A stretch of DNA of 64,000 nt from a virus, in the IMG/VR virus record IMGVR_UViG_3300032893_000735, positions 1-64,000 of that record; one strand, written 5' to 3'. Under the pieces are notes generated by a model. The model had not been told where the DNA came from and did no database searches. It worked only from the letters and a program-made list of their open reading frames with translations. Positions 51,877-57,864 of the stretch are shown one piece after another. The position numbers were made by a program, and so were the translations under genes. Numbering within the stretch: position 1 is the first letter of the stretch; each line of letters opens with the position of its first letter.

Positions 51877-51949
51877 AACTCCTGGAGGGAGTCGAACCCC
51901 CGACCTAGACTTTAGAAAAATCCCGCTCTTCCGTCTGAGCTACAGGAGC
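51877..51949 (-). tRNA. tRNA-Arg(UCU)
   Basis: Anticodon loop TTTCTAA, acceptor GCTCCTG, T-loop TTCGACT, encoded CCA. Confidence 0.88.
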
Positions 51950-51956
51950 AAACTGG

Positions 51957-52028
51957 TAGACCGCCAGAGACTCGAACTCTGTCCAAGACGCGGTAAAAGC
52001 ACGTTATGCACCCTCACACTCACGGTCC
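51957..52028 (-). tRNA. tRNA-Lys(UUU)
   Basis: Anticodon loop CTTTTAC in stem ACGTG/CGCGT; D-arm is unusual. Encoded CCA. Confidence 0.78.
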
Positions 52029-52037
52029 AAAACTTGG

Positions 52038-52110
52038 TGCGTCCAGAGGGAAACGATCCCCCGACCTTCTCATTAAGAGTGAGTTGCTCTACCAACTGAG
52101 CTATGGACGC
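52038..52110 (-). tRNA. tRNA-Lys(CUU)
   Basis: Anticodon loop CTCTTAA, acceptor GCGTCCA, canonical D-arm (GCTCAGTTGGTAGAGC), encoded CCA. Confidence 0.88.
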
Positions 52111-52114
52111 ATGG

Positions 52115-52204
52115 TAGGCGATGAGTGAGTTGAACACTCCCGTTGCGCTAATCTGGCGCTTTCCCGAGTCTATAAGTCTCAGCCGCACACCGATGCTATC
52201 GCCC
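52115..52204 (-). tRNA. class II tRNA, identity unclear
   Basis: 90 nt with acceptor GGGCGAT, T-arm GAGTG/CACTC and a long variable arm (GCGC/GCGC). The anticodon arm CTGAG/CTCGG encloses nine bases (ACTTATAGA), so the anticodon cannot be fixed; Tyr or Leu by class, discriminator A. Tyr is otherwise missing from the set. Confidence 0.65.
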
Positions 52205-52214
52205 GTAAACTTGG

Positions 52215-52283
52215 TGCCAAAGCGGGGAATCAAACCCCTCATTCCGCTTTATGAGGGCAGATGCCGAATCATCGGCCTTGGCA
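52215..52283 (-). tRNA. tRNA with CAU anticodon (Met or Ile2)
   Basis: Anticodon loop CTCATAA, acceptor TGCCAAG, short (69 nt) with C.A mismatch closing the loop. CAU could be elongator Met or lysidine-modified Ile. Confidence 0.72.
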
Positions 52284-52290
52284 AAACTGG

Positions 52291-52363
52291 CGGGAGATGT
52301 AGGATTTTAACCCACAAGTTCCGGGTTGGAGCCGGACAGTTTGACATTGAGCTTAATCTCCCG
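52291..52363 (-). tRNA. tRNA-Trp(CCA)
   Basis: Anticodon loop CTCCAAC in stem TCCGG/CCGGA, acceptor CGGGAGA; T-loop TTAAAAT is atypical. Encoded CCA. Confidence 0.82.
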
Positions 52364-52366
52364 TGG

Positions 52367-52438
52367 AACCCGGTAGCGGAGTTCAACCGCTGTTTCGAAG
52401 TTCGTAGCTTCGCGCCTTATGCGTTAGACGAACCGGGC
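52367..52438 (-). tRNA. tRNA-Arg(ACG)
   Basis: Anticodon loop CTACGAA in stem CGAAG/CTTCG, acceptor GCCCGGT, encoded CCA. A34 would need editing to inosine. Confidence 0.88.
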
Positions 52439-52450
52439 ATTTTAAAATGG

Positions 52451-52522
52451 TCGGGGTAGAGGTAATCGAAACCTCGTCTTATGATCCCAAATCATAGGCT
52501 TGACCTTCCAGCTATACCCCGA
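52451..52522 (-). tRNA. tRNA-Pro(UGG)
   Basis: Anticodon loop TTTGGGA in stem TATGA/TCATA, acceptor TCGGGGT, encoded CCA. Confidence 0.9.
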
Positions 52523-52525
52523 TGG

Positions 52526-52598
52526 TGGGCAGTCGCAGAATCGAACTGCGCCGTGAGGCTTTTCAGACCTCCGTTCCAACCATGCAAACTCACTACCC
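52526..52598 (-). tRNA. tRNA-Phe(GAA)
   Basis: Anticodon loop CTGAAAA in stem GAGGT/GCCTC, acceptor GGGTAGT, encoded CCA. Confidence 0.88.
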
Positions 52599-52710
52599 AA
52601 AACTTATTCGGTTTTATCTGCATCATCATTCTCGGGCATATAAGAGGTTAGTCAAGCTAACGTAGGATGCTTGCAATGGCAGAGCGGGAAACCGAAAAAC
52701 ACCTTTGTAT
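52599..52710. other. gap inside the tRNA array
   Basis: 112 bp without a tRNA. CGGTTT and AAACCG close a possible 90-nt stem-loop with an inner GTTAG/CTAAC hairpin; no anticodon arm or T-arm is seen. Possibly a decayed tRNA or a small RNA. Confidence 0.35.
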
Positions 52711-52713
52711 TGG

Positions 52714-52786
52714 TGGAGCATGTCGGATCTGCCCCGACTGCCTCCGCGTTGCAGGCGCGGCGCTCTCCTAATTGAGCTAATGCCCC
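52714..52786 (-). tRNA. tRNA-Ala(UGC)
   Basis: Acceptor GGGGCAT/ATGCTCC contains the G3.U70 pair that marks alanine tRNAs. Anticodon loop CCTGCAA gives UGC but has C instead of U at position 33. Encoded CCA. Its 5' base is the last base of the HNH gene's stop codon. Confidence 0.8.
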
Positions 52787-53325
52787 TACTCGGGGTGCCT
52801 CCATTTGTAAGGCCCGTCCCGATTATTATAGTGGTCCAAATCATGACAATTAGGGCATAAGAGTTCCAAATTGTCTATCGTATTATTTGTTCGATCTCTA
52901 TCCTTATGGTGAACTTGCAAAATTTCCGGATGAAGATCATACCCACATCTGTTACAAATCTTATCGTAAGTTCGAAGTGCTATCGCTCTGTAGCTGTATC
53001 TTCCATCGCCATAATGACTTGGTCTGAGAATTTCATTATGCTTTCCCATTCTTTGGGCGTCATCTTTGCAGATTCTAGAACAAAATCGGAGTCCGCTCTT
53101 CGATTTCTTGAGATTAGATTGACTTCTGTAAAAGATCAACCCACAGTTGTCACACTTTAGTTCATGTATTTTAGACGGATTGGATGCTCGGAAACATTCA
53201 GGGCTACAGTATCTCCTACCTGCATGTTTTGGGGCATAGAAACTTTTTCCGCAAAAAGTACAGAACTGCAAAAACAACTTACGCTGCTTTCCATCATAGA
53301 TAGTTGAAACAATTACCTCTTCCAC
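52786..53325 (-). CDS. HNH endonuclease inside the tRNA array
   Basis: 179 residues from GTG 53325 (AGAGGA 8 nt upstream); the open frame extends to 53367 without a better start. Two zinc ribbons (CTFCGKSFYAPKH...CSPEC; CDNCGLIFYRS...CSRIC) precede a C-terminal HNH domain (CNRCGYD...LQVHHKDRDRTNN...LELLCPNCHDLDH). Free-standing homing-type nuclease; its TAG overlaps the first base of tRNA-Ala. Confidence 0.9.
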   Translation of the reverse strand: MEEVIVSTIYDGKQRKLFLQFCTFCGKSFYAPKHAGRRYCSPECFRASNPSKIHELKCDNCGLIFYRSQSNLKKSKSGLRFCSRICKDDAQRMGKHNEILRPSHYGDGRYSYRAIALRTYDKICNRCGYDLHPEILQVHHKDRDRTNNTIDNLELLCPNCHDLDHYNNRDGPYKWRHPE

Positions 53326-53443
53326 GTTTAGTCCTCTTCTGGGGGCGGGACCTACGCGAATCATCAATCCACCACCTGTAGAATTTCTATGCTACAGGAC
53401 ATTTACCACGCTTGAGTTTAGCATCCTCAAACACTTATTTTGG

Positions 53444-53520
53444 GGTGGCCGGAGGAAGTTGAATCCTCAAGAAGCAAATTCCACAGACTTGTCCGACATA
53501 CCCGTAGTCGGCACGGCCAC
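53444..53520 (-). tRNA. tRNA-His(GUG)
   Basis: Anticodon loop CTGTGGA in stem CAAGT/ATTTG; acceptor GTGGCCG/CGGCCAC with discriminator C, unique to histidine. CCA encoded; the extra G-1 is not encoded. Confidence 0.88.
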
Positions 53521-53550
53521 ACTTGTTGTCCATTATCTGGACGAAACTGG

Positions 53551-53629
53551 AGCCTAGTGAGGGACTCGAACCCTCGCGTTGGAATGGCAGTTTACAAAAC
53601 TGCTGCTGTCGCCGCTGAGCCAACTAGGC
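53551..53629 (-). tRNA. tRNA-Thr(UGU)
   Basis: Anticodon loop TTTGTAA in stem GCAGT/ACTGC, acceptor GCCTAGT, encoded CCA. A GTCC palindrome (53528-53542) lies between it and tRNA-His. Confidence 0.9.
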
Positions 53630-53675
53630 ATTTCACGTCCGCACTTAGGGAGGCGGAACTCCAACTTACAAAGAA

Positions 53676-53704
53676 ATACTACCACAACATTTCTTAATTG
53701 TCAA
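53676..53704 (-). promoter_or_regulatory. promoter within the tRNA array
   Basis: Minus strand: TTGACA (53704-53699), 17 bp ending TGTGG, TAGTAT (53681-53676), in the gap between tRNA-Thr(GGU) and tRNA-Thr(UGU). Confidence 0.72.
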
Positions 53705-53715
53705 GCGAAATCTGG

Positions 53716-53788
53716 AGCCGAATAGCGGCCTCAAACCGCTGTCTCATGCGTACCAAGCATGTGCTCTTTCTGTTGAGCTAATTCGGCT
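53716..53788 (-). tRNA. tRNA-Thr(GGU)
   Basis: Anticodon loop TTGGTAC in stem CATGC/GCATG, acceptor AGCCGAA, encoded CCA. Confidence 0.88.
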
Positions 53789-53791
53789 TGG

Positions 53792-53862
53792 AGCCCAATT
53801 GGGGAATTCAACCCCAGTCTTCTCTGTACGAAGGAGATGTACTGGCACTGTACTAATCGGGC
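53792..53862 (-). tRNA. tRNA-Thr(CGU)
   Basis: Anticodon loop TTCGTAC, acceptor GCCCGAT, encoded CCA; the last stem pair before the loop is mismatched. Confidence 0.8.
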
Positions 53863-53871
53863 ATTAGTTGG

Positions 53872-53943
53872 CTCCGCCGCGAGGTTACGATCCCCGTTTC
53901 CCGAGTTCAAAGCCCGGTGCCTTACCGATTAGACGACGGCGGA
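53872..53943 (-). tRNA. tRNA-Gln(UUG)
   Basis: Anticodon loop CTTTGAA in stem CCGGG/CTCGG, acceptor TCCGCCG, discriminator G, encoded CCA. Confidence 0.88.
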
Positions 53944-53952
53944 ATAACTTGG

Positions 53953-54028
53953 GGAGGTAGACGGGAATTGAACCCGCGTAACACGGTGTGAAAGACCGTG
54001 GACAAAAACCAGCGTTGTCGGCTACCTC
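53953..54028 (-). tRNA. tRNA-Glu(UUC)
   Basis: Anticodon loop CTTTCAC in stem ACGGT/ACCGT, acceptor GAGGTAG, T-loop TTCAATT, encoded CCA. Confidence 0.88.
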
Positions 54029-54048
54029 AAACTTTTTATCTAAAATGG

Positions 54049-54132
54049 CGGAAGTCGGAGGTAACGATCCCCCATCCCTTTCGGGAGCCACGGTTTTCAA
54101 AACCGTTTGTCTCACCATCGACGGCGACTTCC
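54049..54132 (-). tRNA. tRNA-Ser(UGA)
   Basis: Class II, anticodon loop TTTGAAA in stem ACGGT/ACCGT, variable arm CTCCCGAAAGGGAT, discriminator G. Confidence 0.9.
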
Positions 54133-54139
54133 AAACTGG

Positions 54140-54224
54140 CGGTTGGTTGAGAAATCGAATCCCCGTGCCTTACGACACTCCGACTGCTTTCGAAACAGTT
54201 TGCGAACCTTTCGCGGAACCAACC
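54140..54224 (-). tRNA. tRNA-Ser(CGA)
   Basis: Class II, anticodon loop TTCGAAA in stem ACTGT/GCAGT, acceptor GGTTGGT/ACCAACC, discriminator G. Confidence 0.88.
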
Positions 54225-54377
54225 TTAAACTAATTCGCGGAGAGAATTTCGGCGTCAGTACAATGTTTCTTTCGCTGGGCAGTTTCTCTCTGCCTCGGAT
54301 CGGGTTCTAGACCCCGTTAGCTAGTACCTGAAAAGCATCCCTCGTCTGCACACGACCTATTTCTAGCGCGAAACTGG
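54225..54377. other. unexplained 150-bp element between two tRNA-Ser genes
   Basis: On the minus strand TTCGCG near the start and CGCGAA near the end can close a long stem. Inside are CTAGAAATAG, GGCAG/CTGCC and GAGAGAA/TTCTCTC pairings and a palindromic GGGTTCTAGACCC (plus strand, T-loop-like). It does not fold as a normal tRNA. Candidate small RNA or intron remnant. Confidence 0.4.
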
Positions 54378-54460
54378 CGGAAAGCACAGGAGTTTAACCT
54401 GATACCTTTCAGTACGCATCCGCTTCCAACGGAGCCTCGGAACGTCCGAGTTTACTTTCC
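54378..54460 (-). tRNA. tRNA-Ser(GGA)
   Basis: Class II, anticodon loop TTGGAAG in stem TCCG/CGGA, acceptor GGAAAGT, discriminator G. Confidence 0.85.
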
Positions 54461-54464
54461 ATGG

Positions 54465-54550
54465 CGGAGAAGGTGGGTGCTGACCCCACGCGGCTCTTTC
54501 AAGTCCACTGGTTTAGCAAACCAGCCCGTTTACCGTTCCGGCACTTCTCC
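54465..54550 (-). tRNA. tRNA-Ser(GCU)
   Basis: Class II, anticodon loop TTGCTAA in stem CTGGT/ACCAG, acceptor GGAGAAG, discriminator G. Confidence 0.9.
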
Positions 54551-54561
54551 GTAAAACTTGG

Positions 54562-54624
54562 TTGAGAACGTGTGCTCTGGTCGGGTTGATTAAGCACGTT
54601 TACCGCAGCCGACCAGCGTTCTCA
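54562..54624 (-). ncRNA. tRNA-like RNA without D- and T-arms
   Basis: 63 nt with a perfect 7-bp acceptor TGAGAAC/GTTCTCA, discriminator A and encoded CCA, spaced like its neighbours. The interior is not a cloverleaf: CTGGTCGG pairs with CCGACCAG around a loop, and no T-loop (TTCnAnn) exists. Could be a truncated tRNA, an RNase P substrate or a decoy. Confidence 0.6.
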
Positions 54625-54631
54625 AACTTGG

Positions 54632-54706
54632 TGCGGATGGTCGGATTTGAGCCGACAGACCGAAAGGTTTGAGCTTTCGAGGTATTCCAATTCCCATCAC
54701 ATCCGC
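54632..54706 (-). tRNA. tRNA-Leu(CAA), short variable arm
   Basis: Anticodon loop CTCAAAC in stem GAAAG/CTTTC; acceptor GCGGATG/CATCCGC, discriminator A. Lacks the long variable arm expected for leucine. Confidence 0.75.
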
Positions 54707-54714
54707 AAACTTGG

Positions 54715-54793
54715 TACCCGCAGAGGGACTTGAACCCCCACCCCTAGAGAATGCATCCTAAGTGCATCGTGTCTGCCATTCCACCATGCGGGC
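54715..54793 (-). tRNA. tRNA-Leu(UAG)
   Basis: Anticodon loop CTTAGGA in stem ATGCA/TGCAT, acceptor GCCCGCA, encoded CCA. Confidence 0.85.
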
Positions 54794-54806
54794 AAAATTA
54801 AACTGG

Positions 54807-54890
54807 TACTCGGGAAGGGACTCGAACCCTCATCCCCTTTCGAGGATTAGCACCTCAAGCTAACGCGGCTTCCAATTTCGCCACCCGAGT
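54807..54890 (-). tRNA. tRNA-Leu(GAG)
   Basis: Class II, anticodon loop TTGAGGT in stem TTAGC/GCTAA, acceptor ACTCGGG, variable arm CCTCGAAAGGGG. Confidence 0.88.
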
Positions 54891-54968
54891 AAAACTTTGT
54901 CGGATTTGTCCAGGCGGGGTCCGACTGGCCTCGATACGTTTAAAGTGGTGTTTGTCATCCACTAATGG

Positions 54969-55040
54969 AGTACCGTGCTGGACTTCAACCAGCTAAAGAG
55001 GTTTTGCAGACCTCTGATTCGAGCCTTTATCTTACGGTAC
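54969..55040 (-). tRNA. tRNA-Cys(GCA)
   Basis: Anticodon loop CTGCAAA in stem GAGGT/ACCTC, T-arm GCTGG/CCAGC, discriminator U as in cysteine tRNAs. The gap 54891-54968 holds two hairpins (GTCGGA/TCCGAC, GTGG/CCAC) and no tRNA. Confidence 0.88.
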
Positions 55041-55044
55041 ATGG

Positions 55045-55117
55045 TAGGCGGCCCGAGATTCGAACTCGGATATCAACGATCTTAAATCGTTTGCCTTTGC
55101 CGTTAGGCTAGCCGCCC
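55045..55117 (-). tRNA. tRNA-Leu(UAA), short variable arm
   Basis: Anticodon loop TTTAAGA in stem AACGA/TCGTT, acceptor GGGCGGC, T-loop TTCGAAT, discriminator A. No long variable arm. First gene of the array, right after the promoter. Confidence 0.8.
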
Positions 55118-55126
55118 ACTAAAAAC

Positions 55127-55155
55127 ATCCTACCACGGACAATTGGGTTTGTCAA
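55127..55155 (-). promoter_or_regulatory. promoter of the tRNA array
   Basis: Minus strand: TTGACA (55155-55150), 17 bp ending CGTGG, TAGGAT (55132-55127), 10 bp before the first tRNA. Confidence 0.78.
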
Positions 55156-55700
55156 GCGAAAAGATAGGGCCTCCACCGTTCATCTTCTTCCAACCCAACA
55201 AGTCTCAGCAAAGCACGAGACGTATGAACAGTCAATCGACCAGGAGGATTTAGCAACTTCATGTCCGCCTCTTCGGGCGTCCTATCAGCCTTCTTGAGGT
55301 TGCAAAATTTGCAAGCGGAAGTCAGGTTCTCCCAAATAAATCCGCCGCCTCGACTCTCAGGCAGGATATGATCCAGCGTCAGTACAACCTTCTGTGGCTT
55401 CCCGTTAACGAGGATCGTCGAGCCTTCCTTAGCCCCGCAATACTGGCATCTATAACGATCCCTAGCGTAAATGTTCGACCGAGTAAGGATCGATATCCGA
55501 ACAGGAATCCGCTTGTAGTTCCTCAGCCGGATAACGCAGGGGAGCATGATGCCGGGATAGACCTCAACACCGTAGTCTTCTTCCGCAACCGCTGAACCCT
55601 TGACTAGCAACTTCAGGGCGTTCTTAGCCCGCGTGATGCTGACGGGCTCATACGAGGCGTTAAGAACAAGAACTGCTTTATTTACGAGTGATCCGCTCAT
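55152..55700 (-). CDS. HNH endonuclease (McrA-like)
   Basis: 182 residues. NKAVLVLNASYEPVSI start, then CQYCG (about 97) and the HNH core TLDHILPESRGG...ENLTSACKFCNLKK. This form is common beside phage packaging and DNA genes and may act in packaging or host DNA breakdown rather than homing. TATAAT lies 6 nt before the ATG, so the transcript should be leaderless. Confidence 0.9.
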   Translation of the reverse strand: MSGSLVNKAVLVLNASYEPVSITRAKNALKLLVKGSAVAEEDYGVEVYPGIMLPCVIRLRNYKRIPVRISILTRSNIYARDRYRCQYCGAKEGSTILVNGKPQKVVLTLDHILPESRGGGFIWENLTSACKFCNLKKADRTPEEADMKLLNPPGRLTVHTSRALLRLVGLEEDERWRPYLFA

Positions 55701-55706
55701 GAGTCT

Positions 55707-55726
55707 ATTATAGCATACCCAGTCAA
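55707..55726 (-). promoter_or_regulatory. N8-type promoter (TTGACT-N8-TATAAT)
   Basis: TTGACT (55726-55721), 8 bp containing TATGC, TATAAT (55712-55707); extended -10 TG present. ATG of the HNH gene follows after 6 nt. Confidence 0.62.
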
Positions 55727-55733
55727 ACCGTAC

Positions 55734-56078
55734 TCACCATAGCCCGTTGAACGCACCTTTGTTAGCAAGTTGCTTCATCCGTTTATTGAACAAACGACCG
55801 TGGCAGGACTTCTGTGTGACTCTATCCCATGTTTCCACATGTACGCATTCATGAAGGACCGTAAGGATCGTGATCGCCTTGAATTTCTTTATCTCTTCCG
55901 AAATCCAGATTTCGAACTTCCGCTCGTCTTTAGGAACCTTTCCATGTTTGGACAAGGTGTTCCCGATGGAGTGCGGTGGCATCTTTGACTTCTTCTGCCA
56001 CTTGATTTTCACATTCTTTAGTTTGTTCCGGAAGTACCGTGAGTTGGCCAGATGGAATATCTCTTCAAGTCTAGTCAT
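55734..56078 (-). CDS. SprT-like HExxH protein
   Basis: 114 residues. HECVH in LTVLHECVHVETW (about 75-79) followed by a distal His in KSCHGRLF, as in SprT-like zinc metalloproteases; basic N-terminal half. Preceded by an N8-type promoter with about 7 nt between TATAAT and ATG. Confidence 0.78.
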   Translation of the reverse strand: MTRLEEIFHLANSRYFRNKLKNVKIKWQKKSKMPPHSIGNTLSKHGKVPKDERKFEIWISEEIKKFKAITILTVLHECVHVETWDRVTQKSCHGRLFNKRMKQLANKGAFNGLW

Positions 56079-56085
56079 TTAATAT

Positions 56086-56105
56086 ATTATATCACGCAGA
56101 GTCAA
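56086..56105 (-). promoter_or_regulatory. N8-type promoter (TTGACT-N8-TATAAT)
   Basis: TTGACT (56105-56100), 8 bp containing GTGA, TATAAT (56091-56086). Overlaps the end of the upstream gene. Confidence 0.62.
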
Positions 56106-56419
56106 CCATTAAGATAAGCCAACAGATCTGGATTGTCCCTGAGAACCTGGAGCAGAACCGGAGCCACACAGTTCACGAAATCTTCCGCGTCCAGTTTTGG
56201 ATCAGTTTCATACGCTCCGGTAAACGACGGGTAAGTGCAACAATGCAGGGCCTCGTGCAATAAAACTTCTTTGGCTTTAGTCGCCCTGAGATTTTTCCGG
56301 ATACGTATCTCCGTCAGATCGAAGTCCGTTGAACCGAGTTCGTCAGGAAGTTCTTCAAGTGTCTTCCGGACAATCTTGTACGTATGAGGTCCGATCTTGA
56401 TTGTCCGTGGCATCTTCAT
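56102..56419 (-). CDS. HExxH putative metallopeptidase
   Basis: 105 residues from ATG 56419, which overlaps the lysozyme stop (ATGA). HEALH in VLLHEALHCCTY is the zinc motif; N-terminal beta segment IKIGPHTYKIV. Similar in layout to small phage HExxH proteins. Substrate unknown. Confidence 0.75.
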   Translation of the reverse strand: MKMPRTIKIGPHTYKIVRKTLEELPDELGSTDFDLTEIRIRKNLRATKAKEVLLHEALHCCTYPSFTGAYETDPKLDAEDFVNCVAPVLLQVLRDNPDLLAYLNG

Positions 56420-56877
56420 GTTCGCGCCTTGAATAATTCCGATTCCCACTGCCTACGTCTGGTCAGTCCATCAACCGGGGCCAGAACTCCCTTAACCCGA
56501 GACTTGTTATATTTCAGGATCTCAGAGGGAACAGCATCGTACTTCCCGTCATTAAGTCCAGTTTCGGACACTAGGGTTTTAAGGGTTCCGCAACCTAGAT
56601 TGTAACAGAAGCTGGACAGCGCGTCGAACTGGTTCTGGTTCAGAGGGGTTTTAATGAAAGCTACAATATATTTTTCTGAGCGATTCTTCAAGTCCTCCGC
56701 AAAGTCGGACATGGCTTTGTCCATAGTCTCGGGAACCTTCTCATTGTCCAGCAGCGGACCCTTGTGCATCAAGTGCCCGACGCCTTCCGTGGCATTCCCT
56801 GACAGGTCATTATATGGAACAAGTTTGACGCCTTCAAATCCGGCGATCTTCTTGACAGCTTCTGGGGAGGTGTTCAT
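56416..56877 (-). CDS. endolysin, GH24 muramidase (T4-lysozyme type)
   Basis: 153 residues with the GH24 triad at the expected spacing: Glu15 (GFEG), Asp24 (PYND) and Thr30 (GNATEGVGH). Later NQFDALSSFCYNLG is the usual helix. It cuts the glycan strand of peptidoglycan for lysis. No signal peptide, so a holin would be needed; the nearest candidate is at 47038. ATG overlaps the HNH stop. Confidence 0.93.
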   Translation of the reverse strand: MNTSPEAVKKIAGFEGVKLVPYNDLSGNATEGVGHLMHKGPLLDNEKVPETMDKAMSDFAEDLKNRSEKYIVAFIKTPLNQNQFDALSSFCYNLGCGTLKTLVSETGLNDGKYDAVPSEILKYNKSRVKGVLAPVDGLTRRRQWESELFKART

Positions 56878-57422
56878 AGGGGCCAGTGATAAACCTGGGG
56901 GTCAGTTTGTCTAGCAAATTTTCGCAAAAGATGGATAGGTACTTTATCTGCATCGGGGCGGAAGTCAATTATCTTGTAAGCACCCTTCCACAGATTGCAC
57001 CTGACGCACAGAGGCTGAATGTTATAGATCTGATTACTTCCTCCTAAAAAAAGAGAAAGGATGTGGTCTGGGACAAGACGATACTCGGATGATCCGCACC
57101 TCAGACATTCGTGATTATATTTTTCTTTAAGGGATTCCCATTCTTCGGGGAGAAATTTACCGTCAGCCTCTGCTTCTCTTTGAAGCCTGTGACGTTTCTT
57201 CCTCGCAGCGTAACTCTCTGTTCCGTCTTCGCTGTGTACTCTTCGAACTCTTTCTTTTCTGAAAGTCGAACGAGTCTCTCTAGGCTCTATTCTATCTGGG
57301 TCTTCGTCCCAGCGACTACTCCTACACCCAGCACATCTGACTGGAATCGAATAGGCAGACCATGCGTACCCACATAGGTTGCACTCACATTCATACATTG
57401 TTACTATGATTTTTTCAATCAT
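56874..57422 (-). CDS. HNH endonuclease with N-terminal zinc ribbon
   Basis: 182 residues. N-terminal CNLCGYAWSAYSIPVRCAGCRS ribbon is shared with the next upstream protein; the C-terminal HNH has CLRCGSS...LVPDHILSLFLGG...QPLCVRCN. RBS GAGG 6 nt before ATG 57422. Homing-type insertion ahead of the endolysin, overlapping its start. Confidence 0.88.
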   Translation of the reverse strand: MIEKIIVTMYECECNLCGYAWSAYSIPVRCAGCRSSRWDEDPDRIEPRETRSTFRKERVRRVHSEDGTESYAARKKRHRLQREAEADGKFLPEEWESLKEKYNHECLRCGSSEYRLVPDHILSLFLGGSNQIYNIQPLCVRCNLWKGAYKIIDFRPDADKVPIHLLRKFARQTDPQVYHWPL

Positions 57423-57445
57423 TCGTTTCCTCTTCCGAACAGTAA

Positions 57446-57793
57446 CTACTGCTTCGGCGGTTTACAGATATAGCAAGTGCAGGTAGCAGAATGTTTAGGT
57501 CTTCCAAGTTTTAAGGCCATCTGCGCCAAAATAGATTCAGCTACAGAAGATCCAGGTGGCTTTGGTTTCTCTGTTTGAGTCTCGTTCTTCAAAACTTCTA
57601 CACAGGAGAATTGGTCTAACTCCGAAGAGGAAAGTATTCGACTAACTTCTTGTTCTATCGGTACTGTTTTAGAATCCCTAGAATTCCAGTCTCGATGCTT
57701 CCCTTTTCCAGCACAACGCTTAGGAATGCTTTCGGATAGCCAAGTATGCCCGCACCAGCAAATACATTCGTTTACTTCTTTTCGTCTTATCAT
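57446..57793 (-). CDS. zinc-ribbon protein, unknown
   Basis: 115 residues from ATG 57793. CICWCGHTWLSESIPKRCAG resembles the ribbon of the following HNH gene; a CTCYIC pair is at the C-terminus. No HNH core, so perhaps a relative that lost the nuclease, or a regulator. A longer open frame to 57979 looks non-coding. Confidence 0.6.
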   Translation of the reverse strand: MIRRKEVNECICWCGHTWLSESIPKRCAGKGKHRDWNSRDSKTVPIEQEVSRILSSSELDQFSCVEVLKNETQTEKPKPPGSSVAESILAQMALKLGRPKHSATCTCYICKPPKQ

Positions 57794-57794
57794 C

Positions 57795-57864
57795 TGGTTC
57801 CATAGTACCAAGTTATTTGTCGTCCCATAGAACCCGATCTTTATCTTTTGGTTCCATAGTACCA
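57795..57864. promoter_or_regulatory. two copies of the imperfect palindrome TGGTTCCATAGTACCA
   Basis: Identical 16-bp copies at 57795-57810 and 57849-57864, 54 bp apart, with a half-like CCATAGAACC between them, directly upstream of the 57446 gene. Distinct from the GTCC palindrome; looks like a local operator pair. Confidence 0.5.

Noticed and set aside
52626-52844. Small protein gene across tRNA-Ala
   Set aside because: Frame runs through the tRNA gene and has no ribosome site.
53340-53430. Missing tRNA (Asn or Asp) near 53.38 kb
   Set aside because: CCTGTAG/CTACAGG forms a plain hairpin with a 10-nt loop; no T-arm or acceptor pairing found.
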